Below are positions 47,555 through 56,286 of a stretch of 64,000 bases of DNA, piece by piece. The notes below the pieces were generated by a model, which had not been told where the DNA came from, ran no database searches, and saw nothing but the letters and a program-made list of their open reading frames with translations. This stretch comes from Promethearchaeota archaeon. GTDB lineage: Archaea; Asgardarchaeota; Lokiarchaeia; Sigyniarchaeales; SOKP01. The DNA lies in NCBI GenBank assembly GCA_019057795.1, contig JAHLWS010000070.1, forward strand, positions 124,001-188,000, given 5' to 3'. A program made the translations under genes and the position numbers. Positions within the stretch are counted from its first letter, which is position 1, and the number at the start of each line of letters is the position of its first letter.

Positions 47555-49348
47555 TTAAATCCAAAAAAGATCAAATCCAAATTTTATAAAAGATAATAGG
47601 AAATTACCAACTATAAGAATTAATGCGATAATTCTGATTGTATTCAATACAATACTTTTAATTCTTTTTTTGTCGTCATACAAATACTCGTAAGAGATTT
47701 CGAAAACAGTATTTTCTTTAAGTTTAGTATTTTCGGGCAAATTTACTAATACAGTATCTTTATATCCATCGCCTATTTTATCCACTAGTTCATAGTTATC
47801 TTCTCCTAAGATTATTTCACCATTTTGATCCTCTCTAAGATTATCTTTTAAGTATATTTTCACAGATTCTATTTTTTCCACACGATATTCGGTCAATTGA
47901 CATTCTGTATCAATTCCTTTATATATTAGCCTATCTTTTTTCTTCTTTTTAGATTTGTAATTTTCACCAAAAATCCAATCTACCAATTCTTTCACGAATC
48001 TATCTCCATCAAATATTGGTAAAGGCATCATGTTGAATAATGTTATACTAAATGCTATAATAAAAAGCCACATTATTTCCCTAAGCAAGAAATCTGGCCA
48101 GTTACCGGTAAAAAAATTTGCAAATTCGTTTAGATGCATCCAATAGTAAGTACTTTGAACCCCCACGAAGACACCTACAACCTCGACATCTAATATATAA
48201 TCAATCCCCAGTTCTGAAGTTAGGTTTATGGCTTTTAAAGTAAAACTTGTTAGTAAAATTTCTAATGTGTCGCCGTTGGATTTATTTATTGCAGTTCCAT
48301 TTACTTTTGTGATTAAAATGTCTGTTTCCGTATCACTGGAATCATTATAGGTAATTCGTAATCCCATACCGTTATCCGTATACTCATAACGGATTCCTAT
48401 ATCGTAACGAGGTCCTAAAGTAACATTTTTTTTAGAATAGGATTCACTAAAAGGGTTATAAGTTTTAAAAGTTAAATTATCTCCAATTGAAAAATTAATT
48501 CTAGTACTTTTATTTAATATAGAAGTAAGACTAATTCCTTGGTTTAAATCAAGGTTCAAAAAATTAGCATCTGGTTCACCTGAATTTTTAATAGCAATGA
48601 TAGCATCTCCAGCTTCAAGAGTCCCATTATTGAAGCCCCCATCTTGCGGTGTTAATACAGTATAAACCTGTGTGACTTGTACATAAAAAGGAGAAATTAA
48701 TGTTGGAAAACTAAGAATTAGCAAGAATGCTAAACCAGCAGTTAACGCATTTACATATGTTCCTGCTGCCGCTATTCTAAATCTTGTATTTCGATGGAAT
48801 TTTGACGATCTTAATTCTCTTTCATCAACTTCTACAAATGCACCAAATCCCACTAGGTAAAACAAGCCAACACCAAGTACACCAGTAGATTTAATTTCCA
48901 CTCCATCGATACTAGCTGAAATTCCGTGAGCAAATTCGTGGGTAGTCATAATAAATAATAATGGTAAAAATAAGTAAAATAAAATAGGTAGATCAATTGT
49001 AACTCCAGGGATGAGTAAAACAATAGCATTTTCAATACTTGGTTGAAATATTAAATTAATGATATTTATAAAAAAGAAATAGAAGCCAAAAATTATAAAA
49101 CCAAACGATACAAATATTCCAATATTCCAAAATATTCTCCACAATTTTGGTTTTCTTCTTGAAATGTTTATGATAAACTTATTTAGCTTTTTAGTTTTAA
49201 ATAACGCTAGTAATGGAAAAAATAAACTATATGCTTCTTTTTTATTTCTTAATAAAAAAACAAATACGATTACGATAATCCAAAAAGCTAAGGAAATGAT
49301 AAACCAAGGATTGAGTAAAAAATCTACAATAATATCGAGTAAAGTCAT
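47555..49348 (-). CDS. Site-2 protease (M50) family membrane metalloprotease
   Basis: 597 residues. The N-terminal region has several hydrophobic helices and the zinc motif HEFAH in TTHEFAHGISA. The third ligand region is MMPLPIFDGDRF, the M50 xPxxPxxDG-like motif. Between them lies a ~230-residue extracytoplasmic part with a PDZ-like stretch (TLEAGDAIIAIKNSGEPD). After the second motif come a charged soluble region (~450-560) and a last membrane helix (IIALILIVGNFLLSFIKF). It cleaves substrates within the membrane, and the soluble tail is unusual. Confidence 0.88.
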   Translation of the reverse strand: MTLLDIIVDFLLNPWFIISLAFWIIVIVFVFLLRNKKEAYSLFFPLLALFKTKKLNKFIINISRRKPKLWRIFWNIGIFVSFGFIIFGFYFFFINIINLIFQPSIENAIVLLIPGVTIDLPILFYLFLPLLFIMTTHEFAHGISASIDGVEIKSTGVLGVGLFYLVGFGAFVEVDERELRSSKFHRNTRFRIAAAGTYVNALTAGLAFLLILSFPTLISPFYVQVTQVYTVLTPQDGGFNNGTLEAGDAIIAIKNSGEPDANFLNLDLNQGISLTSILNKSTRINFSIGDNLTFKTYNPFSESYSKKNVTLGPRYDIGIRYEYTDNGMGLRITYNDSSDTETDILITKVNGTAINKSNGDTLEILLTSFTLKAINLTSELGIDYILDVEVVGVFVGVQSTYYWMHLNEFANFFTGNWPDFLLREIMWLFIIAFSITLFNMMPLPIFDGDRFVKELVDWIFGENYKSKKKKKDRLIYKGIDTECQLTEYRVEKIESVKIYLKDNLREDQNGEIILGEDNYELVDKIGDGYKDTVLVNLPENTKLKENTVFEISYEYLYDDKKRIKSIVLNTIRIIALILIVGNFLLSFIKFGFDLFWI

Positions 49349-49452
49349 ATAAGTTTTTTGAGCTTTAGTTTATCGAATATCAAGGTTAATTAAGAATAAA
49401 AATTAAGTTTATTCTTTTTGCTGAAATAAGGCAATTTTCTTTTAATGAGTAA

Positions 49453-50196
49453 TTAAGGAATTAAATTATTTTTTTTTAAAAACCAATTATTAATCAAGAA
49501 TTTTTGAGAAAGGTTCTTTCGAGGAAGATAATGATTATTAATAGTAGATTTCGGCACCCACATCTCCTTATTATTGAATTCAATTAAAATAGCCTTTTCT
49601 GTTTCTCCCAAGATTATTCCATCGACATTACTCAAGTCTTTTAGGATATCTCCTCGAAGTGCTATGCCAGAAAAAAGGTCGTTTTTATAACAATTAGATT
49701 CGTCATTAATTTCTTCAATTTTATTCCTATTACGAAGTTCCTCTTGTTTGAGTTTAATTACTTTATTTTCGTTGCTAGTTCTAGTTCTTTTTGGTATCGT
49801 CGAATAAACTATTTTTTCCTTAAGTAAATGAATCAATAATAACCTTAAAATTTCCGTTTGAGCAAGATTAAGCATTTTAGAATAAGTTCCAATATTAATC
49901 CACAATATGTTTGCATCTTCATCTTCCCAACTAAAAGATAACGAAGTTTTCTTATCCTTGTAAATATGATGACTTTGCCAATTTAGAGTTTGACGATTTA
50001 ATACTCGCAAGATCATAACGATCTCTTCTAACGAAATTTTAATTATTTTACCTTCATTGGTAGAGGGTTTTTCCCAAATTCCATCAGGTTTTTTTTTAAT
50101 GCAATGGATAAAAATAAAGGGGTCTAAGCTCGAGGGACTACTCACTATCATCCCGGTGTTCTGTCCGAAAAAGCTTTTTGAATGTGAATCCACCAT
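49453..50196 (-). CDS. Hypothetical protein, 247 aa
   Basis: Residues ~45-125 (GKIIKISLEEIVMILRVLNRQTLNWQSHHIYKDKKTSLSFSWEDEDANILWINIGTYSKMLNLAQTEILRLL) have the beta-strand/helix pattern of Whirly/PC4-like single-strand binding folds, seen only as a weak resemblance. The C-terminal part (DILKDLSNVDGIILGETEKAILIEFNNKEMWVPKSTI) looks like a small beta barrel. No catalytic motif. It is divergent from tRNA-iMet. Function unknown. Confidence 0.6.
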   Translation of the reverse strand: MVDSHSKSFFGQNTGMIVSSPSSLDPFIFIHCIKKKPDGIWEKPSTNEGKIIKISLEEIVMILRVLNRQTLNWQSHHIYKDKKTSLSFSWEDEDANILWINIGTYSKMLNLAQTEILRLLLIHLLKEKIVYSTIPKRTRTSNENKVIKLKQEELRNRNKIEEINDESNCYKNDLFSGIALRGDILKDLSNVDGIILGETEKAILIEFNNKEMWVPKSTINNHYLPRKNLSQKFLINNWFLKKNNLIP

Positions 50197-50314
50197 TTTT
50201 TTAAAGAGTTGTGTTTATTTTAAATAATTGTAAGATAATATATTTTGAACTAAAAAAATACCACTAATCTCCATAAAAATGATAAAAAATTAAAAGATAA
50301 AATAATTATATGAT

Positions 50315-50324
50315 CTATAAAAAA
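50315..50324 (+). promoter_or_regulatory. Possible TATA box of tRNA-iMet
   Basis: CTATAAAAAA lies ~30 bp upstream of the tRNA 5' end, the expected position for an archaeal TATA box with a short leader. The BRE side (GAT) is unremarkable. Confidence 0.35.
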
Positions 50325-50351
50325 GAGTTATTCTCGTAAGAAAAAAACCTT

Positions 50352-50458
50352 AGCGGGGTGGGCTAGCCTGGTTTATGCCGCAGGGCTCATAACCCTGAGA
50401 ACACTGGTTCAAAAGATTTTGATTGATTTACAACAATCTGAGATTCCAGTCCCCGCTA
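50352..50458 (+). tRNA. Initiator tRNA-Met (CAT) with T-loop intron
   Basis: The acceptor AGCGGGG pairs with CCCCGCT (A1-U72 pair). The D stem is GGC/GCC. The anticodon stem CAGGG/CCCTG encloses CTCATAA, so the anticodon is CAT. The three consecutive G-C pairs under the loop and the A1-U72 pair mark the initiator type. The T stem ACTGG/CCAGT encloses 38 nt; removing 31 nt gives a 7-nt T loop and a 76-nt tRNA. This is the same position as in tRNA-Lys. No CCA is encoded. Confidence 0.9.
50412..50442 (+). other. T-loop intron of initiator tRNA-Met
   Basis: A 31-nt insert that folds internally through GATTG (50421-50425) and CAATC (50434-50438). The boundary may shift by one base (mature loop TTCAATT or TTCGATT). 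Confidence 0.7.
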
Positions 50459-50626
50459 TTTTATTTCATTTTTTATCTTAAATTGATAAAATCCTTAAAA
50501 ATGTAAAATGAATTAAAATAAAGAGAAAATTAATTATATTTAACAATTAATAATCACGCCTATATTTCATAAAATTTGTTAATATAGTAATCGATTGTAT
50601 AATAGAAATTTCACATGAGTTAAATT

Positions 50627-51355
50627 ATGAATGGAACTCAATCTTATGAGTTTTTTCCAGCAATTCGTTGTTGGGTTAAACATCTTTTAGAAGGGAAGTA
50701 TAACGCTGAAGAAAAGTCAATATTCACGATCTTTGGAGCTCTTAGAAAAATTCGACTTGTCGCAACAATTACTAATAGAGAAGATTTCGTTAGTAATACA
50801 TCAACAGGGGAATTAAGCACCAATTTAAGATTCGAACTGGATGATGGAACGGGTTTAATCTCTGCTGTCAAGTGGGATGTTGATTTAGATAAATATAACG
50901 ATTTAAATCAAGGAGATATTGTAGATATTTTAGGAAGAGTGGGTTTTTATGGTGATACCGTTCAAATTAGTAATATCAAATTGATAAAAAAAGTGAAAGA
51001 TCCAAATTATATCTTACTACGAGACTCTGAAATAATAAAAAAAATTAAATCTGGAGATATCCACGAGATTCCTATTGATTTTGAAACGGAGGAAGAATTC
51101 TCTTTTGATAATACTTCTGATGAAATTCGTATAGACAAAATATTTGGAGAAGATCAGCCTTCAGAAGTTGATAAACTTAAAGAAAAGATTTTTTCGATAA
51201 TATATGAATATTCTCAAGACGGAAATGGTATAAGTCTAAAAGAATTACAATTAAAGTTGCAGATTCCCGAAAATAAACTGAGGACCTATATTAACGATTT
51301 AGTGATGGAATCAAGAATTTATCCAACAGAAGAAAATATATATCAAAGTTACTAA
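50627..51355 (+). CDS. RPA32-like single-stranded DNA-binding protein (OB fold plus winged helix)
   Basis: 242 residues. The OB domain (~30-125) begins IFTIFGALRKIRLVATITNREDFVSNTSTGELSTNLRFELDDGTGLISAVKWD, the arrangement of RPA2 and archaeal Rpa OB domains. A linker is followed by a C-terminal winged helix (DKLKEKIFSIIYEYSQDGNGISLKELQLKLQIPENKLRTYINDLVMESRIYPT), as in eukaryotic RPA32. It protects single-stranded DNA in replication and repair. The large RPA subunit is not in the window. Confidence 0.8.
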   Translation: MNGTQSYEFFPAIRCWVKHLLEGKYNAEEKSIFTIFGALRKIRLVATITNREDFVSNTSTGELSTNLRFELDDGTGLISAVKWDVDLDKYNDLNQGDIVDILGRVGFYGDTVQISNIKLIKKVKDPNYILLRDSEIIKKIKSGDIHEIPIDFETEEEFSFDNTSDEIRIDKIFGEDQPSEVDKLKEKIFSIIYEYSQDGNGISLKELQLKLQIPENKLRTYINDLVMESRIYPTEENIYQSY

Positions 51356-51480
51356 AAACAATTCTAAATAGAAGCGATTTTTTTGAATTTTCTTTTCAAA
51401 TAATTTTTCAAAATCGATAAATTATTTTTGTTAGAATGATTAATACATTTAGTAGAAAAAGTAAAAAAAGGTAAACTAAA

Positions 51481-51888
51481 ATGGATATAAACAATTATCA
51501 AGAATTATTAGACAAGGGATATGAAAATATCCCCGAAAATGTAAAGAAATTGTCTAGATTTGAAATACCAAAAGTTCAGATAAGAATAGAAGCTAAGAAT
51601 ACTTATATTACAAATTTCAATAAAATTATCAATACTTTAAATCGCGATCGAAAACATTTCATTGTTGAGTTTTTAAAAAAAGTAGGGACAATGGGAGAAA
51701 TGAGGGGACAACATCTATTTTTAAAAGGAGTTTATAAAGAACAAGTTTTAAATCGGTTAATTGAATTATATTCTAAAACATATGTATTATGCAATATTTG
51801 TAATAAACCTGATACAGAAATTCAAAGAGAAGGGAAAAAAAAATTTCTTAAATGCACCGCTTGCGGCGCACATGAAGAAATAAAATAA
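51481..51888 (+). CDS. Translation initiation factor aIF2 subunit beta
   Basis: 135 residues. Landmarks are PENVKKLSRFEIPKVQI, NTLNRDRKHFIVEFLKKVGTMGEMRGQHLFLKGVYKE, and a C4 zinc ribbon CNICNKPDTEIQREGKKKFLKCTACGA. AAAGGT precedes the ATG. It is the beta subunit of the GTP-dependent initiator-tRNA carrier. The gene begins a same-strand cluster running to 54597, and the initiator tRNA gene is 1 kb upstream. Confidence 0.95.
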   Translation: MDINNYQELLDKGYENIPENVKKLSRFEIPKVQIRIEAKNTYITNFNKIINTLNRDRKHFIVEFLKKVGTMGEMRGQHLFLKGVYKEQVLNRLIELYSKTYVLCNICNKPDTEIQREGKKKFLKCTACGAHEEIK

Positions 51889-51915
51889 AAATAAAAATAG
51901 TTTAATGATTGCCAG

Positions 51916-52212
51916 ATGAGAGTATATCTTAAAATCCATCGTCGAAATGGTATCGATACGGTTGCATGTTGCGATGAGTTGTTATTAAGCCAAATTTTTA
52001 TTGAGGGCAATTTGAAAATTGAAATTAACGATCGCTTTTTTGGGGGCGATCTTCTAAACATAGATAAGGCAGGAGATTTGTTAAAAAGGGCGTCGTACTT
52101 TAATATAGTGGGTGAAAATATAATCAATAAGGCAATTGCCCTTAAAATCCTTTCTAAAGAAGGAGTTAAAAAAATTAATAATATTCCAATGGCAATAAAA
52201 ATGATGTTTTAA
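51916..52212 (+). CDS. DUF424 family protein
   Basis: 98 residues: MRVYLKIHRRNGIDTVACCDELLLSQIF... followed by NDRFFGGDLLNIDKAGDLLKRASYFNIVGENIINKAIALKI. This matches the archaeal DUF424 family, which is usually encoded beside aIF2-beta. Its stop codon overlaps the next start (TAATG). Function unknown; the genomic link suggests translation. Confidence 0.88.
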   Translation: MRVYLKIHRRNGIDTVACCDELLLSQIFIEGNLKIEINDRFFGGDLLNIDKAGDLLKRASYFNIVGENIINKAIALKILSKEGVKKINNIPMAIKMMF

Positions 52213-53129
52213 TGCCTCATAGATTTTGTGCAATATGTGGAAAGGCTCTAGAAGAAAAAGCGCCTTATTTTGGTATGTGCCTTAACTGTTTTTTAAAAGA
52301 AAATCCATTATTCGAATTGCCAAAAAGTATCAGTTTTAAAATGTGTAGCGATTGCAGGAAATATTCAAAAAAAGAAGAATGGATTGAACCTGTTGAAAAT
52401 GAACTATTTCCTATTATAGAAGAGGTAATATCTCGATTTTTATTAAAATCTTATTTAAAACAAGATTTAATCACCTTTTCATTCTCATTTGAAGAATTAA
52501 TGTTTACTCATAAAGATTTGTTATCTTCTTTTGATCTTACAATTACAGGAATTTTGAGAGAAGATCATAAAATAACTCATCAACAAACGATAAAAGTCAA
52601 AATAAATTACGAATTATGTAAAAATTGCTCTAATTTAAGAGGGGGAATGTATTTTTTATCAATTATTCAATTACGGGTAAAAAATGAGAATCAATTTGAG
52701 ATTATTAATAAAGTTTTGGATGATATCCTTTATCTTGTAGAGAATATCTTTAAAAAAGACGATAAACAATATATTTCAAAAATGGAAGATCAAAAACTTG
52801 GTGTGGATTTGTATTTAAGTACGAATGAGTTAATGAAACACATAGTTTCACATTTAAAGTCAAAATATAATTTTATTTTAAAAAGAACAAAAAAGCTAGT
52901 AGGGAGAGATGCTCAAAAGGGAAGAAATCTCTATAGATTAAAAACACTTATAAAATTTTTACCAATTAAAAAAAATGACTATATTTTTATAAACAAATCC
53001 AAATATTTTGTAGAGAATATTACCAAAAATAGGGTTTTGTTAAGAGATGAAAACCATGTTAAACTCATAAAAAACTTTTCTTTTTTTGATGGTAAAAAAT
53101 CGTTTAAAAGGATTATGGATGGGGATTAA
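52212..53129 (+). CDS. NMD3-family protein (60S-type export/assembly factor homologue)
   Basis: 305 residues. The zinc-binding N-terminus is FCAICGKALEEKAPYFGMCLNCFLKENPLFELPKSISFKMCSDCRKY, with a further pair CKNCSNLRGG in the middle. This N-terminal region defines archaeal NMD3. In eukaryotes NMD3 binds late pre-60S subunits; archaea have no nucleus, so an assembly or subunit-binding role is inferred. It overlaps DUF424 by one base and directly abuts the RIO gene. Confidence 0.88.
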   Translation: MPHRFCAICGKALEEKAPYFGMCLNCFLKENPLFELPKSISFKMCSDCRKYSKKEEWIEPVENELFPIIEEVISRFLLKSYLKQDLITFSFSFEELMFTHKDLLSSFDLTITGILREDHKITHQQTIKVKINYELCKNCSNLRGGMYFLSIIQLRVKNENQFEIINKVLDDILYLVENIFKKDDKQYISKMEDQKLGVDLYLSTNELMKHIVSHLKSKYNFILKRTKKLVGRDAQKGRNLYRLKTLIKFLPIKKNDYIFINKSKYFVENITKNRVLLRDENHVKLIKNFSFFDGKKSFKRIMDGD

Positions 53130-53993
53130 GTGGAGAAAAAAAACAATGGTTTTATTGATGAAGATGAGGAAGAACTTAAAAAACAAATTTCAAATGATAA
53201 TTTTAATAAAAAATTTAATACAAGATTAGATGATTTGGAAAAAAAGAGGATTGATTCAATAAGAATTAAAAAAATTGATCAAACTAAAAAAAGAGCCACT
53301 GTAGATTCTGTTTTTGATGAAAGAATGTATTTACATATAAATAAATTATTAAAAACTGGACATTTAAACCGAATTGAAGGGATAATTTCTGCAGGTAAGG
53401 AAGCAAATGTTTACCTTGCTTACGGTGAAAATAATCGCGAAGTTGCGATAAAGATTTATAAGATTGATAGTAATACATCAAGATGGATGAGAAATTATAT
53501 TATAGGAGATCCTAGATTTAAAAAAATACCACATAATATATCAAAAATTATATATTTATGGGCAAGTAAAGAGTTTAAAAATCTTAAAAGGGCATATAAA
53601 GCTGGTTTGAGCGTACCTGAGCCTATCTATATAAAAAACAATATTTTAATCATGGAATATATTGGTTTTGGACCAATTCCTGCACCAAAACTTAAAGATA
53701 TAAAGTTTCCAAAGGAACCTATTAACCTATTAAATGAAGTTCTTGGTTTTATTAAAAGCTTATATCAAAATGCAAACTTAGTTCATGGTGATTTATCCGA
53801 ATTTAATATTTTATATCATAATCAAAAACCAATTGTAATTGACATCTCACAAGCAGTCACTACATATCATCCAAAAGCAGAAGTTTATTTAGTGAGAGAT
53901 ATTAAGAACATTTTTAATTATTTTGAAAAAATTGGAGTTGAAATTCCTAATCCAGAGGATTTTTATTACGAAGTTATAAATTTAGATAAATAA
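53130..53993 (+). CDS. rio1: RIO1-type serine protein kinase
   Basis: 287 residues from GTG 53130, directly after the NMD3 stop. The kinase core has GIISAGKEANVYLAYG, the VAIKIYK Lys, LVHGDLSEFNILYH (catalytic Asp, family HxDLSEFN), and IDISQAVTTYHPKAEVYLVRDIKNI. Sequence features favour Rio1 over Rio2. Rio kinases act as ATPases in small-subunit maturation together with Dim2-type KH proteins, encoded next. Confidence 0.94.
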   Translation: MEKKNNGFIDEDEEELKKQISNDNFNKKFNTRLDDLEKKRIDSIRIKKIDQTKKRATVDSVFDERMYLHINKLLKTGHLNRIEGIISAGKEANVYLAYGENNREVAIKIYKIDSNTSRWMRNYIIGDPRFKKIPHNISKIIYLWASKEFKNLKRAYKAGLSVPEPIYIKNNILIMEYIGFGPIPAPKLKDIKFPKEPINLLNEVLGFIKSLYQNANLVHGDLSEFNILYHNQKPIVIDISQAVTTYHPKAEVYLVRDIKNIFNYFEKIGVEIPNPEDFYYEVINLDK

Positions 53994-54039
53994 AAAAATA
54001 AACATTCATTATCGAAGGTACTAAAGTTAAAATAGAATT

Positions 54040-54597
54040 ATGAAAATAGGAAAAAATAGAATTGCGGTAATAATTGGAAAAAACGGTGAAACTAAACGAG
54101 AAATTGAAGAGTCACTGGGAGTTAAGATTAATTTGGACAGTGAATCTGGAGATTGCGAAGTGAGGCCTGTTATAGGGCACCCAAAATATAATCCCCTTAA
54201 TATCTTTATTACTCAAAAAATTATTAATGCTATAAACAGGGGATTTAACCCAATTAAAGCTATGAAGCTTCTAGACGAAACTTTTGACATAGAAGTTTTT
54301 AATTTGTATAGCATATTAGGAAAATCTGAGAAGAAAATAAAAAGATTAAAGGGGAGGATTATTGGTAGGAATGGTGAAATGAGAAAAGCAATCGAAAGAT
54401 TTGCCGAGAGCCATGTATCTGTCTATGGAAAAACAGTCTCAATCATTTCCGATTATGAGAATTTACAAATCGCAAGAAAAGCAGTAAGTATGATATTGAG
54501 TGGGATGCCTCATCACTCGGTACTAAAGTATTTAGAAAATAAATACAACGATAAAAAGAAGGAAGAATTTAAAAAATTATATAAGCCTCAATTCTAA
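54040..54597 (+). CDS. Dim2/Pno1-like KH-domain RNA-binding protein
   Basis: 185 residues with two KH modules. The first is MKIGKNRIAVIIGKNGETKREIEESLGVKINLDSESGD, and the second is KIKRLKGRIIGRNGEMRKAIERFAESHVSVYGKTVSII, each with the IIGxxG-type GxxG loop. In eukaryotes Pno1/Dim2 binds the 3' end of pre-18S rRNA. The RIO1-KH order is common in archaea and suggests small-subunit assembly. Confidence 0.93.
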   Translation: MKIGKNRIAVIIGKNGETKREIEESLGVKINLDSESGDCEVRPVIGHPKYNPLNIFITQKIINAINRGFNPIKAMKLLDETFDIEVFNLYSILGKSEKKIKRLKGRIIGRNGEMRKAIERFAESHVSVYGKTVSIISDYENLQIARKAVSMILSGMPHHSVLKYLENKYNDKKKEEFKKLYKPQF

Positions 54598-54663
54598 TTA
54601 GCGTTTTTGGCTTTCTTTATATTCGGATGTTTGTTTCGCATTGAGTTGAAATAGTTATGAACC

Positions 54664-55017
54664 TTAGTCTAACAATTTCTTGATATTTCCTAAAATATCT
54701 TTTCCATATATAATTTGCTTAATTTCACTTAATAGATTAGAAATGGAGTAAATACTTTCATTAACATAAAGCTCCTTATAAGAATCATTTTTAGTTTTAT
54801 CAAAATTTATCTCAAAACTTTTAATCGAAAAACTTTCCTTGTTGTAAGGTTTGAAAACCACTATACATCGAGGATACATGCTCTTTTCTCTTAGGTAGAC
54901 AGCCCATCCTTCATAAAAATATTTTACCTTGATAGAAAATAAATTTTCCCACGCAAATAGACTTTTTAAAACTGTACTTACTTCTCTTTGAGTTTTAGAG
55001 CAATATTTTGGATCCAT
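54664..55017 (-). CDS. Hypothetical protein, 117 aa
   Basis: A soluble alpha/beta protein: MDPKYCSKTQREVSTVLKSLFAWENLFSIKVKYFYEGWAVYLREKSMYPRCIVVFKPYN... It has no recognised motif. It lies between the KH gene (convergent) and ftsZ on the same strand. Coding likelihood is moderate. Confidence 0.5.
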   Translation of the reverse strand: MDPKYCSKTQREVSTVLKSLFAWENLFSIKVKYFYEGWAVYLREKSMYPRCIVVFKPYNKESFSIKSFEINFDKTKNDSYKELYVNESIYSISNLLSEIKQIIYGKDILGNIKKLLD

Positions 55018-55064
55018 ATAATTAATTAAAGAAATGAATTTAAAAAGGAGTAGTAAAAATTACA

Positions 55065-56171
55065 TTAATCAAAAGCAAGTTCACCGATGTTAAAAATATC
55101 ATTTGATAATCCAATTTTTTTATTAGATATGTTCTTGTTACTAAATGATTGAACGGGTGATATATTTTTTCCAAAAATCTGCGGTGATTTAATACCAGTT
55201 ATAAGGAGCATAACTCTTAAATACCCCTCGTACTCATCGTTTACTCGGGCACCCCAGATTACCATCGCATTGTTCACATCCATTTTTTCAGAAATTTTTT
55301 TTGCTACAGAATTTGCTTCTGCGAGGGTCATATCGTTCCCTCCACAAATATGAATTAAAGCACCCTTTGCGCCGTCAATAGATACATCTAGTAATGGTGA
55401 GTTGAGAGCGTCTTCAATGGCCTCTTCTACACGGTTACCTTTATTGCCGGATTCACCCACTCCCACAATTGCTACTCCTCCCGTACTTAAAATGGTCCTA
55501 ACATCAGCAAAGTCTAAATTAATTAGTGAAGGTAAAGAAATTGTTTCAGTTATTCCCTTTACCATCGTTGCTAAAACTTCATCTGCGACGCTAAACGCCT
55601 CTATGATCGGTAAATCTGGAGCAATGTCTAAAAGGCGATTATTATCGATTACTACTAGTGTATCCGCGTATTTCTTTAATTCATTAAGTCCCATTTGAGC
55701 TTTTTCTATTCGTCCTATTTCAGTATCAAACGGTAATGTGACTACGCCTACAACTATTGCCCCTTCAAGTTTAGCTATTTCAGCGACTATAGGTGCGCTT
55801 CCGGTCCCAGTCCCCCCACCTTCTCCACAGGTAATAAAGACTAAATTAGCTTCTCTTAGTATCTTTGTTAAATCTTCACGAGATTCTTCTGCTGCTGCTC
55901 TACCAATGTCGGGATTACCACCTGCACCTAAGCCTCGTGTTAAATTTTTACCAATTAACAATTTTATGTGGGACTCAACGCTTTCTAAATGTTGGAGATC
56001 TGTATTTACCGCCACACATTTAGCTCCTTTTATTCCTATTTTCATTAACCGATTAATGGTGTTGTTTCCAGCTCCTCCGCATCCAACAATTTTTATATTA
56101 GCGTAACCAAAATTTTCACGAGTTGGTCTGATTACTTCTCTCTTTCGAGCATTTCTTATTAGAGATTCCAT
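55065..56171 (-). CDS. ftsZ: Cell division protein FtsZ
   Basis: 368 residues. GTP-binding elements are IKIVGCGGAGNNTINRLM, VNTDLQHL, GEGGGTGTGSAPIVAEIAK (tubulin signature GGGTGTG) and NRLLDIAP. The synergy loop NLDFADVRTIL, with its catalytic Asp, is intact, so GTPase activity is expected. The C-terminal ~45 residues end in a divergent peptide (KKIGLSNDIFNIGELAFD) that could be a partner-binding tail. It forms the division ring. Confidence 0.97.
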   Translation of the reverse strand: MESLIRNARKREVIRPTRENFGYANIKIVGCGGAGNNTINRLMKIGIKGAKCVAVNTDLQHLESVESHIKLLIGKNLTRGLGAGGNPDIGRAAAEESREDLTKILREANLVFITCGEGGGTGTGSAPIVAEIAKLEGAIVVGVVTLPFDTEIGRIEKAQMGLNELKKYADTLVVIDNNRLLDIAPDLPIIEAFSVADEVLATMVKGITETISLPSLINLDFADVRTILSTGGVAIVGVGESGNKGNRVEEAIEDALNSPLLDVSIDGAKGALIHICGGNDMTLAEANSVAKKISEKMDVNNAMVIWGARVNDEYEGYLRVMLLITGIKSPQIFGKNISPVQSFSNKNISNKKIGLSNDIFNIGELAFD

Positions 56172-56286
56172 TAAAAAACAACAGATTGTTTTGTATGTGT
56201 TATAGAAATAATATAAATGAAATTTTAGAATTAATATAATATGCTCATATTATTTGCAAATTACAAAAAAGAACAATTTTAAATTA

